A stretch of 64,000 nt of DNA from Martelella endophytica (GCF_000960975.1 NZ_CP010803.1:3875818-3939817), one strand, 5' to 3'; shown: positions 35,169-44,816, counted from the stretch's first letter. Notes: generated by a model from the sequence alone, not told the origin. Translations and numbers: made by a program.

Positions 35169-35199
35169 AAAAACCGCCGGCGTTCATTCCGCCGGCGGC
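35169..35199 (-). terminator. Terminator after tatC, directly upstream of serS
   Basis: CCGCCGGCG and CGCCGGCGG form a perfect 9-bp stem with a 7-base loop, followed on the minus strand by TTTTTTC. This is the best intrinsic terminator of the window. It lies 55 bases past the tatC stop and 28 bases before the serS start. Confidence 0.9.
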
Positions 35200-35254
35200 C
35201 CACTTGTGCCCAACTCGCCCTGAAAGCGCAAGATATGCGCTCTGGCTTTGTCGG

Positions 35255-36073
35255 TTAAACTGTATCGTCTTCGGCTGCTTCCGTCTCTTCGGTCTCCGGC
35301 TTGCGGCCACGCTCGACCAGCTTGGCGGCATAGATCGCCACTTCGTAGAGCAAGAGGGTGGGAAGCGCGAGGCCGAGCTGTGACAGCGGATCGGGCGGCG
35401 TCAGCACGGCGGCGACGATGAAGGCGATGACGATCGCAAACTTGCGCTGCTTGGCGAGCCACTTGGCATTGGTGAGGCCGGCGCGCGTCAAAAGCGTCGT
35501 GACCACGGGAAGCTGGAACACCAGCCCGAAGGCCAGCACCAGCGACATGATCAGGCTCAGATATTCCGAAACCTTCGGCAGCAGAGAAATCGCCACCTCG
35601 CCGCCTTCCGGCGCCTGCTGCATGCCGAGGAAGAACAGCATCACCATCGGGATCAGGAAGAAATAGACGATCGCACCACCGATGATGAACAGGACGGGAG
35701 ACGCGATCAGGAAGGGCAGGAAGGCCGACCGTTCGTTGCGGTAAAGACCGGGGGCAACGAAGGAATAGACCTGGAAGGCGATCACCGGGAAGGCGATCAG
35801 CAAGCCGCCGAAAAATGAGATCTTGATCTGGGTAAACAGGAATTCCTGTGGGGCGGTGTAGATGAGCTGCATCTTTTCCGGATCGAAGCCGGACCAGATG
35901 ACGGCCCATTTATAGGGCAAAACCAACAGGTTGAAGAGATCTTTGGCGAAGAAGAAACAGATCAGGAAACCGATGAAGAAGGCCGCGAGCGACCACACCA
36001 GCCGCCGGCGCAGCTCCATCAGATGCTCGATCAGCGGCTGCGGCTTGTCTTCGATATCGTTGCCGGCACTCAT
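35255..36073 (-). CDS. tatC: Sec-independent (Tat) translocase subunit TatC
   Basis: A 272-aa inner-membrane protein with six helices, the core receptor for twin-arginine signal peptides. The N-terminal IEHLMELRRRLVWSL is the conserved signal-binding region. FPVIAFQVYSFVAPGLYRNER is the family's first periplasmic/cytoplasmic loop signature, and FGLVFQLPVV follows. An acidic C-terminal tail (ETEETEAAEDD) extends into the cytoplasm. Its ATG shares one base with the tatB stop, and a terminator follows. Confidence 0.97.
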   Translation of the reverse strand: MSAGNDIEDKPQPLIEHLMELRRRLVWSLAAFFIGFLICFFFAKDLFNLLVLPYKWAVIWSGFDPEKMQLIYTAPQEFLFTQIKISFFGGLLIAFPVIAFQVYSFVAPGLYRNERSAFLPFLIASPVLFIIGGAIVYFFLIPMVMLFFLGMQQAPEGGEVAISLLPKVSEYLSLIMSLVLAFGLVFQLPVVTTLLTRAGLTNAKWLAKQRKFAIVIAFIVAAVLTPPDPLSQLGLALPTLLLYEVAIYAAKLVERGRKPETEETEAAEDDTV

Positions 36074-36624
36074 CAGCTGCCCCTCCGCTTGCCGGAACTC
36101 TTCGATTTGACCGGTCGCGCGACGGGCTTGAAGCCCGGCTTGCGGCTGACGAGACTCTTCTCCTGGCGGACGGACACCAGCGCGACGTCCTCAGCCTCTT
36201 CCTTCTTGCTGACCTTGTCGAAGATGGTGACGGGGTCGAGCTTCGGCGCGTTGCCGGGTGTGGGATAGGAGGTCTTGGGAAGTTCCGGACCATCGGCCTT
36301 GGACGGCACCTTGGTCTCGAGCGAGGTCGACTTCTTCAAATCTTTCTGAAGATCACGCGCGGTCTGCCGCAAGGGGTTCATCGCGTCGCGCAGCTGATTG
36401 GCGGGGTTGAGCTTCCGCACATCCCGCATGGCCGCCGAGACATCTTCCATATCCGCCTCTTTCAAGGCGTCATCCATCTGCGACCGGAAGTCCGAAGCCA
36501 TGCGCCGGAACTGCGTCATCGTCTTGCCGAAGGTTCTGAGAACGTGGGGCAGCTCCCTCGGGCCGACGACGACAATCAGCACGATTGCCACGACGAGCAG
36601 CTCCGTCCAGCCAATGTCCAGCAT
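36073..36624 (-). CDS. tatB: Sec-independent (Tat) translocase subunit TatB
   Basis: A 183-aa protein with one N-terminal helix (DIGWTELLVVAIVLIVVVG), then the PRELPHVLRTFGK hinge and amphipathic helix common to TatB. A long charged cytoplasmic tail rich in Lys, Pro and Ser follows. The tail is longer than that of E. coli TatB and ends KSSGKRRGS. It binds with TatC to form the substrate receptor. It lies 38 bases behind tatA, a gap filled by a hairpin. Confidence 0.95.
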   Translation of the reverse strand: MLDIGWTELLVVAIVLIVVVGPRELPHVLRTFGKTMTQFRRMASDFRSQMDDALKEADMEDVSAAMRDVRKLNPANQLRDAMNPLRQTARDLQKDLKKSTSLETKVPSKADGPELPKTSYPTPGNAPKLDPVTIFDKVSKKEEAEDVALVSVRQEKSLVSRKPGFKPVARPVKSKSSGKRRGS

Positions 36625-36644
36625 TCAAATTCTCCTGAAGGCAG

Positions 36645-36662
36645 CCGCGGGCTGCCCCGCGG
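36645..36662 (-). other. Hairpin immediately behind the tatA stop codon
   Basis: CCGCGGG-CTGC-CCCGCGG, a perfect 7-bp all-GC stem with a tetraloop, abuts the tatA stop codon (36663-36665). It fills most of the 38-base tatA-tatB gap and has no T run. It could halt 3' exonucleases or favour partial termination, giving more TatA than TatB/TatC. Confidence 0.6.
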
Positions 36663-36866
36663 TCAGCCCTGCTTGGTCTCGTCGGCCTTGTGCTCGACAG
36701 TCTTGTTGCTGTCGGAAGGCTTCTCGTCCTCGTCGGCAATGCCCTTCTTGAAGCTGCGGATGCCCTTTGCGACATCGCCCATCAGCTCCGGAATCTTGCC
36801 ACGGCCGAAAAGCAGAACGACAATTGCGAGAATGATCAGCAACTGCCAAATACCGAGATTACCCAT
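36663..36866 (-). CDS. tatA: Sec-independent (Tat) translocase subunit TatA
   Basis: A 67-aa pore-forming subunit. [21 protein letters not shown] is the membrane helix, [21 protein letters not shown] the hinge and amphipathic helix, followed by a short charged tail. It is the first gene of tatABC. The predicted hairpin behind it may account for the excess of TatA needed for the pore. Confidence 0.96.
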   Translation of the reverse strand: MGNLGIWQLLIILAIVVLLFGRGKIPELMGDVAKGIRSFKKGIADEDEKPSDSNKTVEHKADETKQG

Positions 36867-36902
36867 AGGTCAGATACTCCTGTTTCCCTTTTGGTGTCTG
36901 GT

Positions 36903-37979
36903 TTATGACGTTTGATCAGGATTTTCAAACACCAAAATCGACTGAGGTGCCACTTCCACGAAAACCCTGACCGCGCCCTTCTGCAAAAGCCCGGCACCGA
37001 TGCGGGCACGGATATGGTGACCATCGACCTGCAAATCCAGATGTTCGGCCGTGCCAAGATAGCGCCGACCGGTTATTTCAGCGGCAATCGCGCCGTCAGT
37101 CTGATGCGAAAGCACCCGAATGTCGGAGTGGCGCACGGCAATCGTAACCGGGCCATCGGGTCTGGAAATGGCCATCGCACCCAGCGGGGTCATCAGAGAG
37201 CCGCCCTCAACAACACCCGGCAAGATGTTGATTTCAGAAAAGAAAGAAGCCGCGAAAAGCGTCTCGGGATGAACGAAAAGATCGTGCGGCGTGCCCTGTT
37301 GCACCAAGGCGCCATCCTTCAGCAGAGCGATCCGGTCGGCCATGCCCATTGCCTCTTCCGGGTCGTGGGTAACGATGATGACGGTCGCGCCGCTTTCGCG
37401 CAGGATGGCCAGCGTATCGGCCCGCACCTGATCCTTCAGCCGGGCATCGAGTCCGGAAAACGGCTCATCCATCATCAGAACGGCAGGACGCGGCGCCAGT
37501 GCGCGGGCCAGCGCCACGCGCTGCTGCTCGCCACCGGAAAGCATGTGCGGGTACTTTCCCTCGTAACCGGCGAGCCCAACCCGAAAGAGCGCCTCGCGCG
37601 CAGCCTCGACCTGCTTCAGCTTCGGCAGATGCGCGAGCCCGAAGGCCACATTGGCGATGACGGTCATGTGCGGGAACAGGGCGAAATCCTGGAACATCAG
37701 GCCGATTCCACGCTTCTCAGGCGGCAGGAACGCCCCTGCCCCCGCCACTGTGGCGCCGTCGATCAGCAGCCTGCCGCCGCGCGGCATTTCAAGACCGGCG
37801 GCGATGCGCAGAAGCGTGCTCTTGCCGGAGCCGGAGGGACCGAGAAGGCAGAGCACCTCGCCCGGATGGGCCTCAAGCGTCACATCGGAAATGACATCAC
37901 GGTGGTCATAGCCATGGCGGATGTTTTCGAACCGCAGCCGGGCCGCAGTCTGACCCATTTGGCGCGCCGCAACGTTCAT
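36903..37979 (-). CDS. Orphan ABC ATPase of the Fe(III)/spermidine/Ca. CUT type
   Basis: A 358-aa ATP-binding subunit resembling FbpC/PotA. Walker A is GPSGSGKST (about residue 46), the signature is LSGGEQQRVALARAL, Walker B is VLMMDEPFSGLD, and the H-loop is VTHDPEEAMGMAD. A C-terminal TOBE-like domain (about 280-355, VRHSDIRVL and YLGTAEHLDLQV) follows. No permease or binding protein lies nearby. It sits between scpB and tatA in the same direction, so the cognate transporter must be encoded elsewhere or be missing. The substrate (iron, putrescine or thiamine-type) is not decidable. Confidence 0.9.
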   Translation of the reverse strand: MNVAARQMGQTAARLRFENIRHGYDHRDVISDVTLEAHPGEVLCLLGPSGSGKSTLLRIAAGLEMPRGGRLLIDGATVAGAGAFLPPEKRGIGLMFQDFALFPHMTVIANVAFGLAHLPKLKQVEAAREALFRVGLAGYEGKYPHMLSGGEQQRVALARALAPRPAVLMMDEPFSGLDARLKDQVRADTLAILRESGATVIIVTHDPEEAMGMADRIALLKDGALVQQGTPHDLFVHPETLFAASFFSEINILPGVVEGGSLMTPLGAMAISRPDGPVTIAVRHSDIRVLSHQTDGAIAAEITGRRYLGTAEHLDLQVDGHHIRARIGAGLLQKGAVRVFVEVAPQSILVFENPDQTS

Positions 37980-38027
37980 GTTCGCTCCAGAGACTGAACC
38001 GGCTAGGACCGGCTGTTTATCCAGAGT

Positions 38028-38741
38028 CTATTCATCATGTTTGCCGCCCGGTGTCAAAAGGCCGAGTTCCTCGAGATCGGAGGCCTGCAGCGGATCCTCG
38101 TCCTCGGCCAGTTCATCATCGTCCTGAAGCGGCAACGGGATCTGGAAATCGGAGGGAATGCGACCGGAAAGCAGGCCGGCGCCCTTCAGTTCCTCAAGCC
38201 CCGGAAGGTCACGGATCTCCTCCAGGCCGAAATGATCGAGGAAGGATGGCGTCGTGCCCATGGTCACCGGGCGGCCCGGCGTGCGCCGACGCCCGCGAAA
38301 CCGCACCCAGCCAGCTTCCATCAAAACATCCAGCGTTCCCTTCGAGGTCTGGACGCCACGGATTTCCTCGATTTCGGCGCGGGTCACCGGCTGGTGATAG
38401 GCGATGATCGCCAGCACTTCGAGCGCAGCGCGCGACAGCTTGCGCGCCTCGCGCTCGCCGCGATGGATGACGAAGGAGAGATCGGGCGCTGTGCGGAAAG
38501 CCCAGAGATTTTCGACCCGCACCAGATTGACGCCGCGATTTTCGTAGAGCACGGCGATGCGCTCCATGGTGGCACCGACATCGACACCATCGGGAATGCG
38601 CTCGGCGATATAGGCCTCGCTGACCGGCTCCGACGAGGCGAAAACCAGCGCCTCGGCAATGCGCTCCGCCTCAAGCAGAAGCTCGGGGCTGACCTCCACG
38701 CCGGCGTCGGTCTCTTCGATAGGTTCGTCAGGCTCGCTCAT
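38028..38741 (-). CDS. scpB: Segregation and condensation protein ScpB
   Basis: A 237-aa partner of the SMC-ScpA complex in chromosome condensation. It has two winged-helix domains: the first is built around EAERIAEALVFASSEPVSE, the second around ALEVLAIIAYHQPVTRAEIEEIRG, followed by WVRFRGRRRTPGRPVTMGTT. The acidic C-terminal tail (DDDELAEDEDP) is common in the group. ATG 38741 overlaps the scpA stop (ATGA). Confidence 0.95.
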   Translation of the reverse strand: MSEPDEPIEETDAGVEVSPELLLEAERIAEALVFASSEPVSEAYIAERIPDGVDVGATMERIAVLYENRGVNLVRVENLWAFRTAPDLSFVIHRGEREARKLSRAALEVLAIIAYHQPVTRAEIEEIRGVQTSKGTLDVLMEAGWVRFRGRRRTPGRPVTMGTTPSFLDHFGLEEIRDLPGLEELKGAGLLSGRIPSDFQIPLPLQDDDELAEDEDPLQASDLEELGLLTPGGKHDE

Positions 38742-39568
38742 TCCGCCGCCTCCCCTGCGGGAGGACGTGTTTCGACCGGCTTGCGGCTGCCGCGTCGCAT
38801 CAGGATCGGCGCAAACGGCTGGTCCTGCTTCAGGTCGAGCGATCCCTCGCGGACAAGCTCCAGCGAGGCGGCAAAGGTGCTGGCGATCGCCGTGCGCATT
38901 TCCTCCGGGCGGGAGAGATAGCGCAGCAGGTAGCGATCGAGCGCCGTCCATTCGCCGATCTCGCCGATCATGCTTTGCAGCAGTTCGCGGGCATCGGTCA
39001 GCGACCAGACAAGGCGCCGTGCGATGGTAACCTCGCTGACGGCCTGACGCTGGCGCATATTGGCATAGGCATCGAGAAGCTCGTAGAGCGTCGCGGAATA
39101 GGCCGAGCCGGTCTCGTCCGGTATGTGCTCCGGCGCGCCGCGCTGGAAGACATCGCGACCGAGACGGTTGCGATTGACGAGGCTCGCGGCGGCATCGCGC
39201 ATCGCTTCCAGCCGCTTGAGCCGGAAAGCAAGCGTCGCCGCCATATCCTCGCCCGAAGGCTCCTCGTCGTTGCTGCGTTTCGGGATCAGCAGGCGCGACT
39301 TCAGATAGGCGAGCCAGGCCGCCATGACGAGATAGTCTGCGGCGAGCTCCAGCCGAATCTGCCGGGCCTGTTCGATGAAGGCGAGATACTGTTCGGCAAG
39401 CGCGAGCACCGAAATCCGGGCAAGGTCGACCTTCTGGGTGCGGGCGAGATGCAGCAGCAGGTCGAGCGGCCCTTCGAAGCCGCCGACATCGATGACGAGC
39501 ACCGCCTCACCGGTCGCGCGAAGCTCGACCAGAGGTGTCTCTGTCTCGGGAAAGAAGGTCTGCTGCAT
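38738..39568 (-). CDS. scpA: Segregation and condensation protein ScpA
   Basis: The 276-aa kleisin that links the SMC heads. The N-terminal GGFEGPLDLLLHLARTQKVDL is the family hallmark, with ISVLALAEQYLAFIE next and the SRLLIPK segment around residue 95. The C-terminal winged helix is less conserved. nagZ lies upstream with an 11-base gap and scpB overlaps downstream, giving the common Rhizobiales order nagZ-scpA-scpB. Confidence 0.95.
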   Translation of the reverse strand: MQQTFFPETETPLVELRATGEAVLVIDVGGFEGPLDLLLHLARTQKVDLARISVLALAEQYLAFIEQARQIRLELAADYLVMAAWLAYLKSRLLIPKRSNDEEPSGEDMAATLAFRLKRLEAMRDAAASLVNRNRLGRDVFQRGAPEHIPDETGSAYSATLYELLDAYANMRQRQAVSEVTIARRLVWSLTDARELLQSMIGEIGEWTALDRYLLRYLSRPEEMRTAIASTFAASLELVREGSLDLKQDQPFAPILMRRGSRKPVETRPPAGEAAE

Positions 39569-39579
39569 CGCCCTTCCTG

Positions 39580-40596
39580 CTATGCCATCGCCAGAATGTC
39601 GTCGAGCTTTCGGCCGAGTGCGGCAAGGTCCGCATCATCCGGAGCCGGCCGGGCCTCGATGACGTCGTTCGCCCGCGCGAGCGAAGCGCCTGAAAGCGCC
39701 GGCGCAACGCCCGCAACCATTTCCATCTCAGCCATAACGCCGTTGCAATGCAGAACGATGTCGAGGCCTGAGCCGAGCACCGCCTTCGCCCTATCGGCGA
39801 TATCGCCGGACAGCGCATTCATCGAGATATCATCGGACATTACCAGCCCGTCAAAGCCGATTTCGCCGCGGATGATTTCCTCCATGACCTTGCGCGACGC
39901 AGAGGCCGGGAAATACGGATCGACCGCGGAGAAGACGCAATGGCAGGTCATCGCCATGCGGATGCCCTGCAATTCGGAAAACGGTCGGAAATCGGTCTGC
40001 CGGAGCACTTCGAGCGGCGCATCGACCACCGGAAGATCCTTGTGGGAATCGGCGAAGCCGCGTCCATGCCCCGGAATATGCTTGACGACCGGCTGCACAC
40101 CGCCCGCCACAAGGCCATCGGCCACGGCCTGGGCCATCGTCGTTACCTGCTGCGGCGTGCTGCCATAGGCGCGCCGCGCGATAAAGCCCGAGCCCGCCTC
40201 CGGCGGCATGTCGAGGACCGGTGCACAGTCGATATCGATGCCGAGCGCGAAGAGATCGGCGGCCATCAGACGGCCGGTCGCCCAGGCGGCCTCCCGGGCA
40301 ACCTCGGGCCTTTCGGCAAAGAGAGCTCCGATGACATCGGCGGCTGGATAGTCGCGCACCAGCGGCGGCCTCAGCCGGCGCACCGTGCCGCCCTCCTGAT
40401 CGATCAGCACCGGTGCCTGCCAGCCCACCGCCGAGCGCGCGTCCTCGACCAGCGCCCGCACCTGTTCGAGGCTTTCGACATTGCGGCCGAAAAGAATGAA
40501 GCCCCAGGGTTGGGCGGCGCCGAAGAAGGCTTTCTCGGCCGGCGTTAGCACGGGGCCGCTGAGGCCGAGAATCATGGCTTTGCGTGTGTCTGTCAT
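39580..40596 (-). CDS. nagZ: Beta-N-acetylglucosaminidase NagZ (peptidoglycan recycling)
   Basis: A 338-aa glycoside hydrolase family 3 enzyme that removes GlcNAc from anhydro-muropeptides in the cytoplasm. The substrate motif KHIPGHGRGFADSHKDLP (about residue 175) matches the family's KHFPGHG...DSH with the catalytic Asp/His loop. The nucleophile Asp lies in MSDDISMNAL (about residue 252). No signal peptide is present, as expected for a recycling enzyme. Confidence 0.95.
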   Translation of the reverse strand: MTDTRKAMILGLSGPVLTPAEKAFFGAAQPWGFILFGRNVESLEQVRALVEDARSAVGWQAPVLIDQEGGTVRRLRPPLVRDYPAADVIGALFAERPEVAREAAWATGRLMAADLFALGIDIDCAPVLDMPPEAGSGFIARRAYGSTPQQVTTMAQAVADGLVAGGVQPVVKHIPGHGRGFADSHKDLPVVDAPLEVLRQTDFRPFSELQGIRMAMTCHCVFSAVDPYFPASASRKVMEEIIRGEIGFDGLVMSDDISMNALSGDIADRAKAVLGSGLDIVLHCNGVMAEMEMVAGVAPALSGASLARANDVIEARPAPDDADLAALGRKLDDILAMA

Positions 40597-40685
40597 CGGC
40601 GAATCATAGCAAGCCGTCTGAAAAGCCCGAGTGGCAACCGCATCAATGCACAGCTTTCTTGGGCCTTAGCGGGTTGAAACGGGCC

Positions 40686-42938
40686 TCAGCGCGGCACGAA
40701 GCAGCTTCCGCCCTCTGCCTTGTAGGCTTCGCAAAGCGAGATGGCCTCCGAAAGGCTGTTGGCGCCGATGCGCACCCGGTAATAGGTGCCCTTGCCCGCG
40801 ATCGTCGCCGGCACGAATTCCGCCGGGCGCCGCCCGAGCAGCGAGGGATGCTGCGCGGCGAGCCGCTGATAGGCCTGCCGTGCCTCCTGCTCGGAGGGCA
40901 GAGAGGCAATCTGCATAGCATAGGCAAGCGAAGGCTGGGCGGTCGAGGTCGGCGCGGTGGCCGCCGGTGCTGCAGCCGCCGGCGCGGCACTTGCCGTTTG
41001 CGTCGGGGCGGATGCCGTTGCGGCGGCACTTCCCGCGGGGCGGGGCGGACGCCGTGTCGGGACCGGCGGGTTGGGTATGCCCAGATCACCGACAGGAGCG
41101 GCCTGCTCTTCGGCTGTTGCCACATCGGTTTCGGCCGCATCGCCAGGTACTGGCGTTTCCGCATCCGTGGCTGGCGCGACCAGCGAAGGCTCTTGCGCGC
41201 CGTCATCATCGATGGCAGGCGGCTCGACCGTGGTCGAGGCGGCTCCGGTATTGTCGCTGCTGCCGGGTACGACCAGGCGTCCGTTACCGTCCGGTAGAGC
41301 CGTGACAGTCTCGATGCCGCGCGCGCCACCGGTGGAGGTGGTGTCTCCGGCCGGCGTGGAGGTGCCGTCGGCGCTGCGCTCGACAAGCGTTCCATCGGGA
41401 CGGACGATGATGGTCCTGACACGCCGCGGCTCGACGCCGCCGGTGTCGGTGCTGGCGTCGGCGGGCGCATTGCCGTTTGCCGCACTATCGGCAATCGGAT
41501 TGGGTGCAACGGCGTCGACGTCGGTCGGCTGCTCGTCGGAAGCGATCAGCGTGTCCTGGCGCGGCTCACCGCCAAGCGTGCTCGTCACGTTGTTGAAGAC
41601 GGCGTTGTCCTGATTGGGCACCACCTCGCCGCCGGGATCTTCCGGCGCTTCCTTGACGCTCGAATTATCGGCGGTGATCACCAGCGGCTCGTCGAGCCCC
41701 TCCTCGCGGAAATAGCGCATGCCGGCAAACACCAGCAGGACGACCACGACAAGGCCGATCAGGCTGGCAAGCAACACCCGCCCGTAGCCCATGAAGGTGA
41801 CGGTCGCAGCGCCCGGACGGCGCTCGTCGTCATATTCCTGGTCCTCTACGGTGTAGACCGGCTGAGCCTCGCTCTGCTGCAGGTCATACTGGAAATCATC
41901 ATCGAGCACCGTCTCGATATTGTTGCCATAGCCGGCCGAGCCAGCGGCAGCGAAGGCGACGCCCTGCTCTTCGAGCGGCGGCTCTTCGGGCGCAGCGCTT
42001 TGGTGAAGCGGATCGACGGCATGGCCCGCCATCACATCGGCCAGCTCTTCGTCGAGATCGAATTCATAGGGTTCAGGACCAGCGGCAACCGGCGGCTCAT
42101 CCTCCGCCATGCGCGGCAGGTCGAGCTCATCCACCGGCTTCGGCGGTTCCTCGGTGGAAATCAGTGCCGCGGGGTCGAAGACATCGTCCTGCGGCTCCTC
42201 GTCAGAGGCCACGGTTTCCAGCGGACCGACATTGTCCTCGGGCGGCAGCTCGATATCGGAAAGCTCAAGCTCGAGTTCCTCCAGATCGAGCGCCAGATCG
42301 TCTTCCACGGCATGCTGCGCCGTCTCCTGCGGCGGCACGGGCTCATCGGAAGCCACTGGCTCGGGCTCCTCGTCGACAGGCTCGAACACGAACCCGCCCT
42401 CGAAGGGATCATCCTCGACGGGCGCCGGCTCGTCTTCCGACAAGAAGGCCTGGTCTTCGCGGTAAAACCGATAATCCGGCACGACGGCGGGCTCAGGCTG
42501 GGGCGCGCGCTCCGCGGTGCCTCGCGCCGTCGTTTCCTCCGGCTCGTCGAAATCGAGTGCGGCGAAGGAGCGCTCCAGCTCATCGGCAAGCGCCTCGGGC
42601 ACATCCGGAACGGCTGGCTCCTCGTCTGCAGGGAAATACGCGTCTTCGGGCTCCTGCGGCGGATAAGTGACCGGCTCGAAGGAGACGAACTCGTAATAGG
42701 GCCTTGCTGGTTCCGGTTCCGGCGTCGGCTCGGGGCCGACCTCCGGAAGCTCGAAGCCGCGCAGAAGCTCGTCGGTCAGGTCGTCGGAAACCTCCGGCTC
42801 GACAGGCGACCGCCGATCATCGCGCGGGCGCGAGCCGCCCTCGGGCGCGATCAGCCTTGCGAGCTCCGCAAAGGGATCGTCGTGATCGATGTCTCCGGGC
42901 TTTCCGAAAGCGGGACCCGGTTTCCTGTTGTCTGCCAT
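40686..42938 (-). CDS. SPOR-domain envelope protein with large acidic cytoplasmic region
   Basis: A 750-aa bitopic membrane protein. Residues about 1-380 are highly acidic and Pro-rich (many EE/DE/EP runs) and probably disordered in the cytoplasm. One membrane helix spans about 388-410 (VLLASLIGLVVVVLLVFAG). A low-complexity Ala/Thr/Asp periplasmic linker follows, and the last 85 residues form a SPOR domain (AYAMQIASLPSEQEARQAYQ ... YYRVRIGANSLSEA). SPOR domains bind denuded glycan strands at division sites, so a septal role is likely. The gene lies between argS and nagZ, typical of Rhizobiales. The shape resembles FtsN, but the acidic half is far larger. Confidence 0.9.
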   Translation of the reverse strand: MADNRKPGPAFGKPGDIDHDDPFAELARLIAPEGGSRPRDDRRSPVEPEVSDDLTDELLRGFELPEVGPEPTPEPEPARPYYEFVSFEPVTYPPQEPEDAYFPADEEPAVPDVPEALADELERSFAALDFDEPEETTARGTAERAPQPEPAVVPDYRFYREDQAFLSEDEPAPVEDDPFEGGFVFEPVDEEPEPVASDEPVPPQETAQHAVEDDLALDLEELELELSDIELPPEDNVGPLETVASDEEPQDDVFDPAALISTEEPPKPVDELDLPRMAEDEPPVAAGPEPYEFDLDEELADVMAGHAVDPLHQSAAPEEPPLEEQGVAFAAAGSAGYGNNIETVLDDDFQYDLQQSEAQPVYTVEDQEYDDERRPGAATVTFMGYGRVLLASLIGLVVVVLLVFAGMRYFREEGLDEPLVITADNSSVKEAPEDPGGEVVPNQDNAVFNNVTSTLGGEPRQDTLIASDEQPTDVDAVAPNPIADSAANGNAPADASTDTGGVEPRRVRTIIVRPDGTLVERSADGTSTPAGDTTSTGGARGIETVTALPDGNGRLVVPGSSDNTGAASTTVEPPAIDDDGAQEPSLVAPATDAETPVPGDAAETDVATAEEQAAPVGDLGIPNPPVPTRRPPRPAGSAAATASAPTQTASAAPAAAAPAATAPTSTAQPSLAYAMQIASLPSEQEARQAYQRLAAQHPSLLGRRPAEFVPATIAGKGTYYRVRIGANSLSEAISLCEAYKAEGGSCFVPR

Positions 42939-43001
42939 ATATCACCACCGATGCTGCCGGATGCTGCCGATGGCAACATCCGGGAAAAGCGTTGGGGGTC
43001 T

Positions 43002-44762
43002 TTAGCGCATTTCGAGCGGCGCTTCGGTTCCCATGAGCGTGAGACCGGACCGCAGAACCGCCGCCGTCGCATGGACCAGCCCCAACTTTGCTAGCGTCGA
43101 TTGTCGATCTTCATCGTTAATAAATCGTAATTCCTGTTTTTCCTTACCCCGGTTCCAGTGCGAATGAAAGTGCGAGGCGAGGTCATTCAGGTAGAATGCA
43201 AGTCTATGTGGCTCGCGCGTAAGTGCCGCTTGATTGATGACACGCGGATATTCGGCAAGCTTTGCGATCATGCGCAGTTCTTCAGGCTCAACGATCCGGC
43301 CGGAAACAGCATCGGCAAGCGTGTTACTGTCGACCTCAAGCCCCGGGAAAGTCTCCGCCGCCTGACGCATCACGGACATGCAGCGCGCATGGGCATACTG
43401 TACATAAAAGACCGGGTTGTCCTTCGACTGTTCGGTGACCTTGGCGAAGTCGAAATCGAGCGGCTCACTGCTCTTGCGATAGAGCATCATGAAGCGAACC
43501 GCGTCGCGGCCGACCTCATCGACCACTTCGCGCAGCGTCACGAAATTGCCGGAGCGCTTCGACATCTTCAATTCCTGGCCGTTGCGCAGCAGTTTCACCA
43601 GCTGGCAGAGCAGCACGGTGAGCTTGGCGCTGTCGCCGGAAACGGCCTTCGCCAGCGCTTCCAGGCGCTTAACATAGCCGCCATGGTCGGCGCCGAGGAT
43701 GTAGACCATCTCGTCGAAACCGCGGTCGAACTTGTCCTTGAAATAGGCAACGTCGGCGGCAAAGTAGGTGTAGCTTCCGTCCGACTTGATCAGCGGCCGG
43801 TCGATGTCGTCGCCAACCTCGGTCGAGCGGAACAGGGTCTGCTCGCGATCTTCCCAGTCCTCGGGAAGCTGACCCTTCGGTGGCGGCAGCGTGCCCTTGT
43901 AGACATGGCCCTTGAAAGTCAGGTCGTTGATCGCGGCGCGGATCCGGCTCGCGTCGTCGGCATGCAGCGTCCGCTCGGAGAAGAACACGTCATGCTTGAC
44001 ATTGAGGGCGGCGAGATCCTCGCGGATCATCACCATCATCGCGTCGATGGCCCGGTCCTTGACGATCGGCATCCACTCGTCTTCCGGAAGATTGTGCAGC
44101 GACGGACCGAATTCGGCCTTCAGCGCCTCGCCGACCGGGACGAGATAGTCGCCGGGATAGAGCCCTTCCGGGATTTCGCCAATTGTCTCGCCAAGCGCCT
44201 CGCGGTAGCGCAGGAAGCAGGAGCGCGCCAGAACGTCGATCTGGGCGCCTGCATCGTTGATGTAATATTCCTTGGTGACGTCGAAGCCGGCATAGGCAAG
44301 CACGTTCGCCAGCGTGTCGCCGACGACGGCGCCACGGCAATGGCCGACATGCATCGGGCCGGTCGGATTGGCCGAGACGTATTCGACGTTGATAGACAGC
44401 CCCTCGCCCGCCGTGCTGCGTCCGAAGTCCTCGCCCTCGGTGATCGCCGCAACCAGGACACGCTGCCAGCAGGCCGCCGACAGGCGGATATTGATGAAGC
44501 CGGCGCCGGCAATCGACAGCTCCTCGAAGTCCGGATCGGATTCGAGCGCGGCGACAATCTCGCCCGCCAGGTCGCGCGGCTTCATGCCGAGCGGCTTCGA
44601 CAGCACCAGCGCCGCGTTGATCGCGATGTCACCATGGCTCGGATCGCGCGGGGGCTCGACGACGATACGCTTGAAATCGAGGGTATCGCGCTTCTCGGCA
44701 ATCGCCGGGACCGTCAGCAGCCGCTCGTTCAATCTTTGTTCAAAGTCGGTAAAAAGGTTCAT
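43002..44762 (-). CDS. argS: Arginyl-tRNA synthetase
   Basis: A 586-aa class Ia synthetase. The HIGH-type motif is [15 protein letters not shown] (about residues 118-133) and the KMSKS-type loop is [12 protein letters not shown]. An N-terminal Add-1 domain precedes the Rossmann core, and the C-terminal anticodon-binding DALR domain includes the conserved [13 protein letters not shown]. The ATG at 44762 ([10 protein letters not shown]) is the standard start. dgt lies 54 bases upstream on the same strand. Confidence 0.97.
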   Translation of the reverse strand: MNLFTDFEQRLNERLLTVPAIAEKRDTLDFKRIVVEPPRDPSHGDIAINAALVLSKPLGMKPRDLAGEIVAALESDPDFEELSIAGAGFINIRLSAACWQRVLVAAITEGEDFGRSTAGEGLSINVEYVSANPTGPMHVGHCRGAVVGDTLANVLAYAGFDVTKEYYINDAGAQIDVLARSCFLRYREALGETIGEIPEGLYPGDYLVPVGEALKAEFGPSLHNLPEDEWMPIVKDRAIDAMMVMIREDLAALNVKHDVFFSERTLHADDASRIRAAINDLTFKGHVYKGTLPPPKGQLPEDWEDREQTLFRSTEVGDDIDRPLIKSDGSYTYFAADVAYFKDKFDRGFDEMVYILGADHGGYVKRLEALAKAVSGDSAKLTVLLCQLVKLLRNGQELKMSKRSGNFVTLREVVDEVGRDAVRFMMLYRKSSEPLDFDFAKVTEQSKDNPVFYVQYAHARCMSVMRQAAETFPGLEVDSNTLADAVSGRIVEPEELRMIAKLAEYPRVINQAALTREPHRLAFYLNDLASHFHSHWNRGKEKQELRFINDEDRQSTLAKLGLVHATAAVLRSGLTLMGTEAPLEMR

Positions 44763-44816
44763 GTCACATCCATCAGCCGCCCTGAGGACGGCGAAAAGCA
44801 CTGGTTGCCGGGGCTC

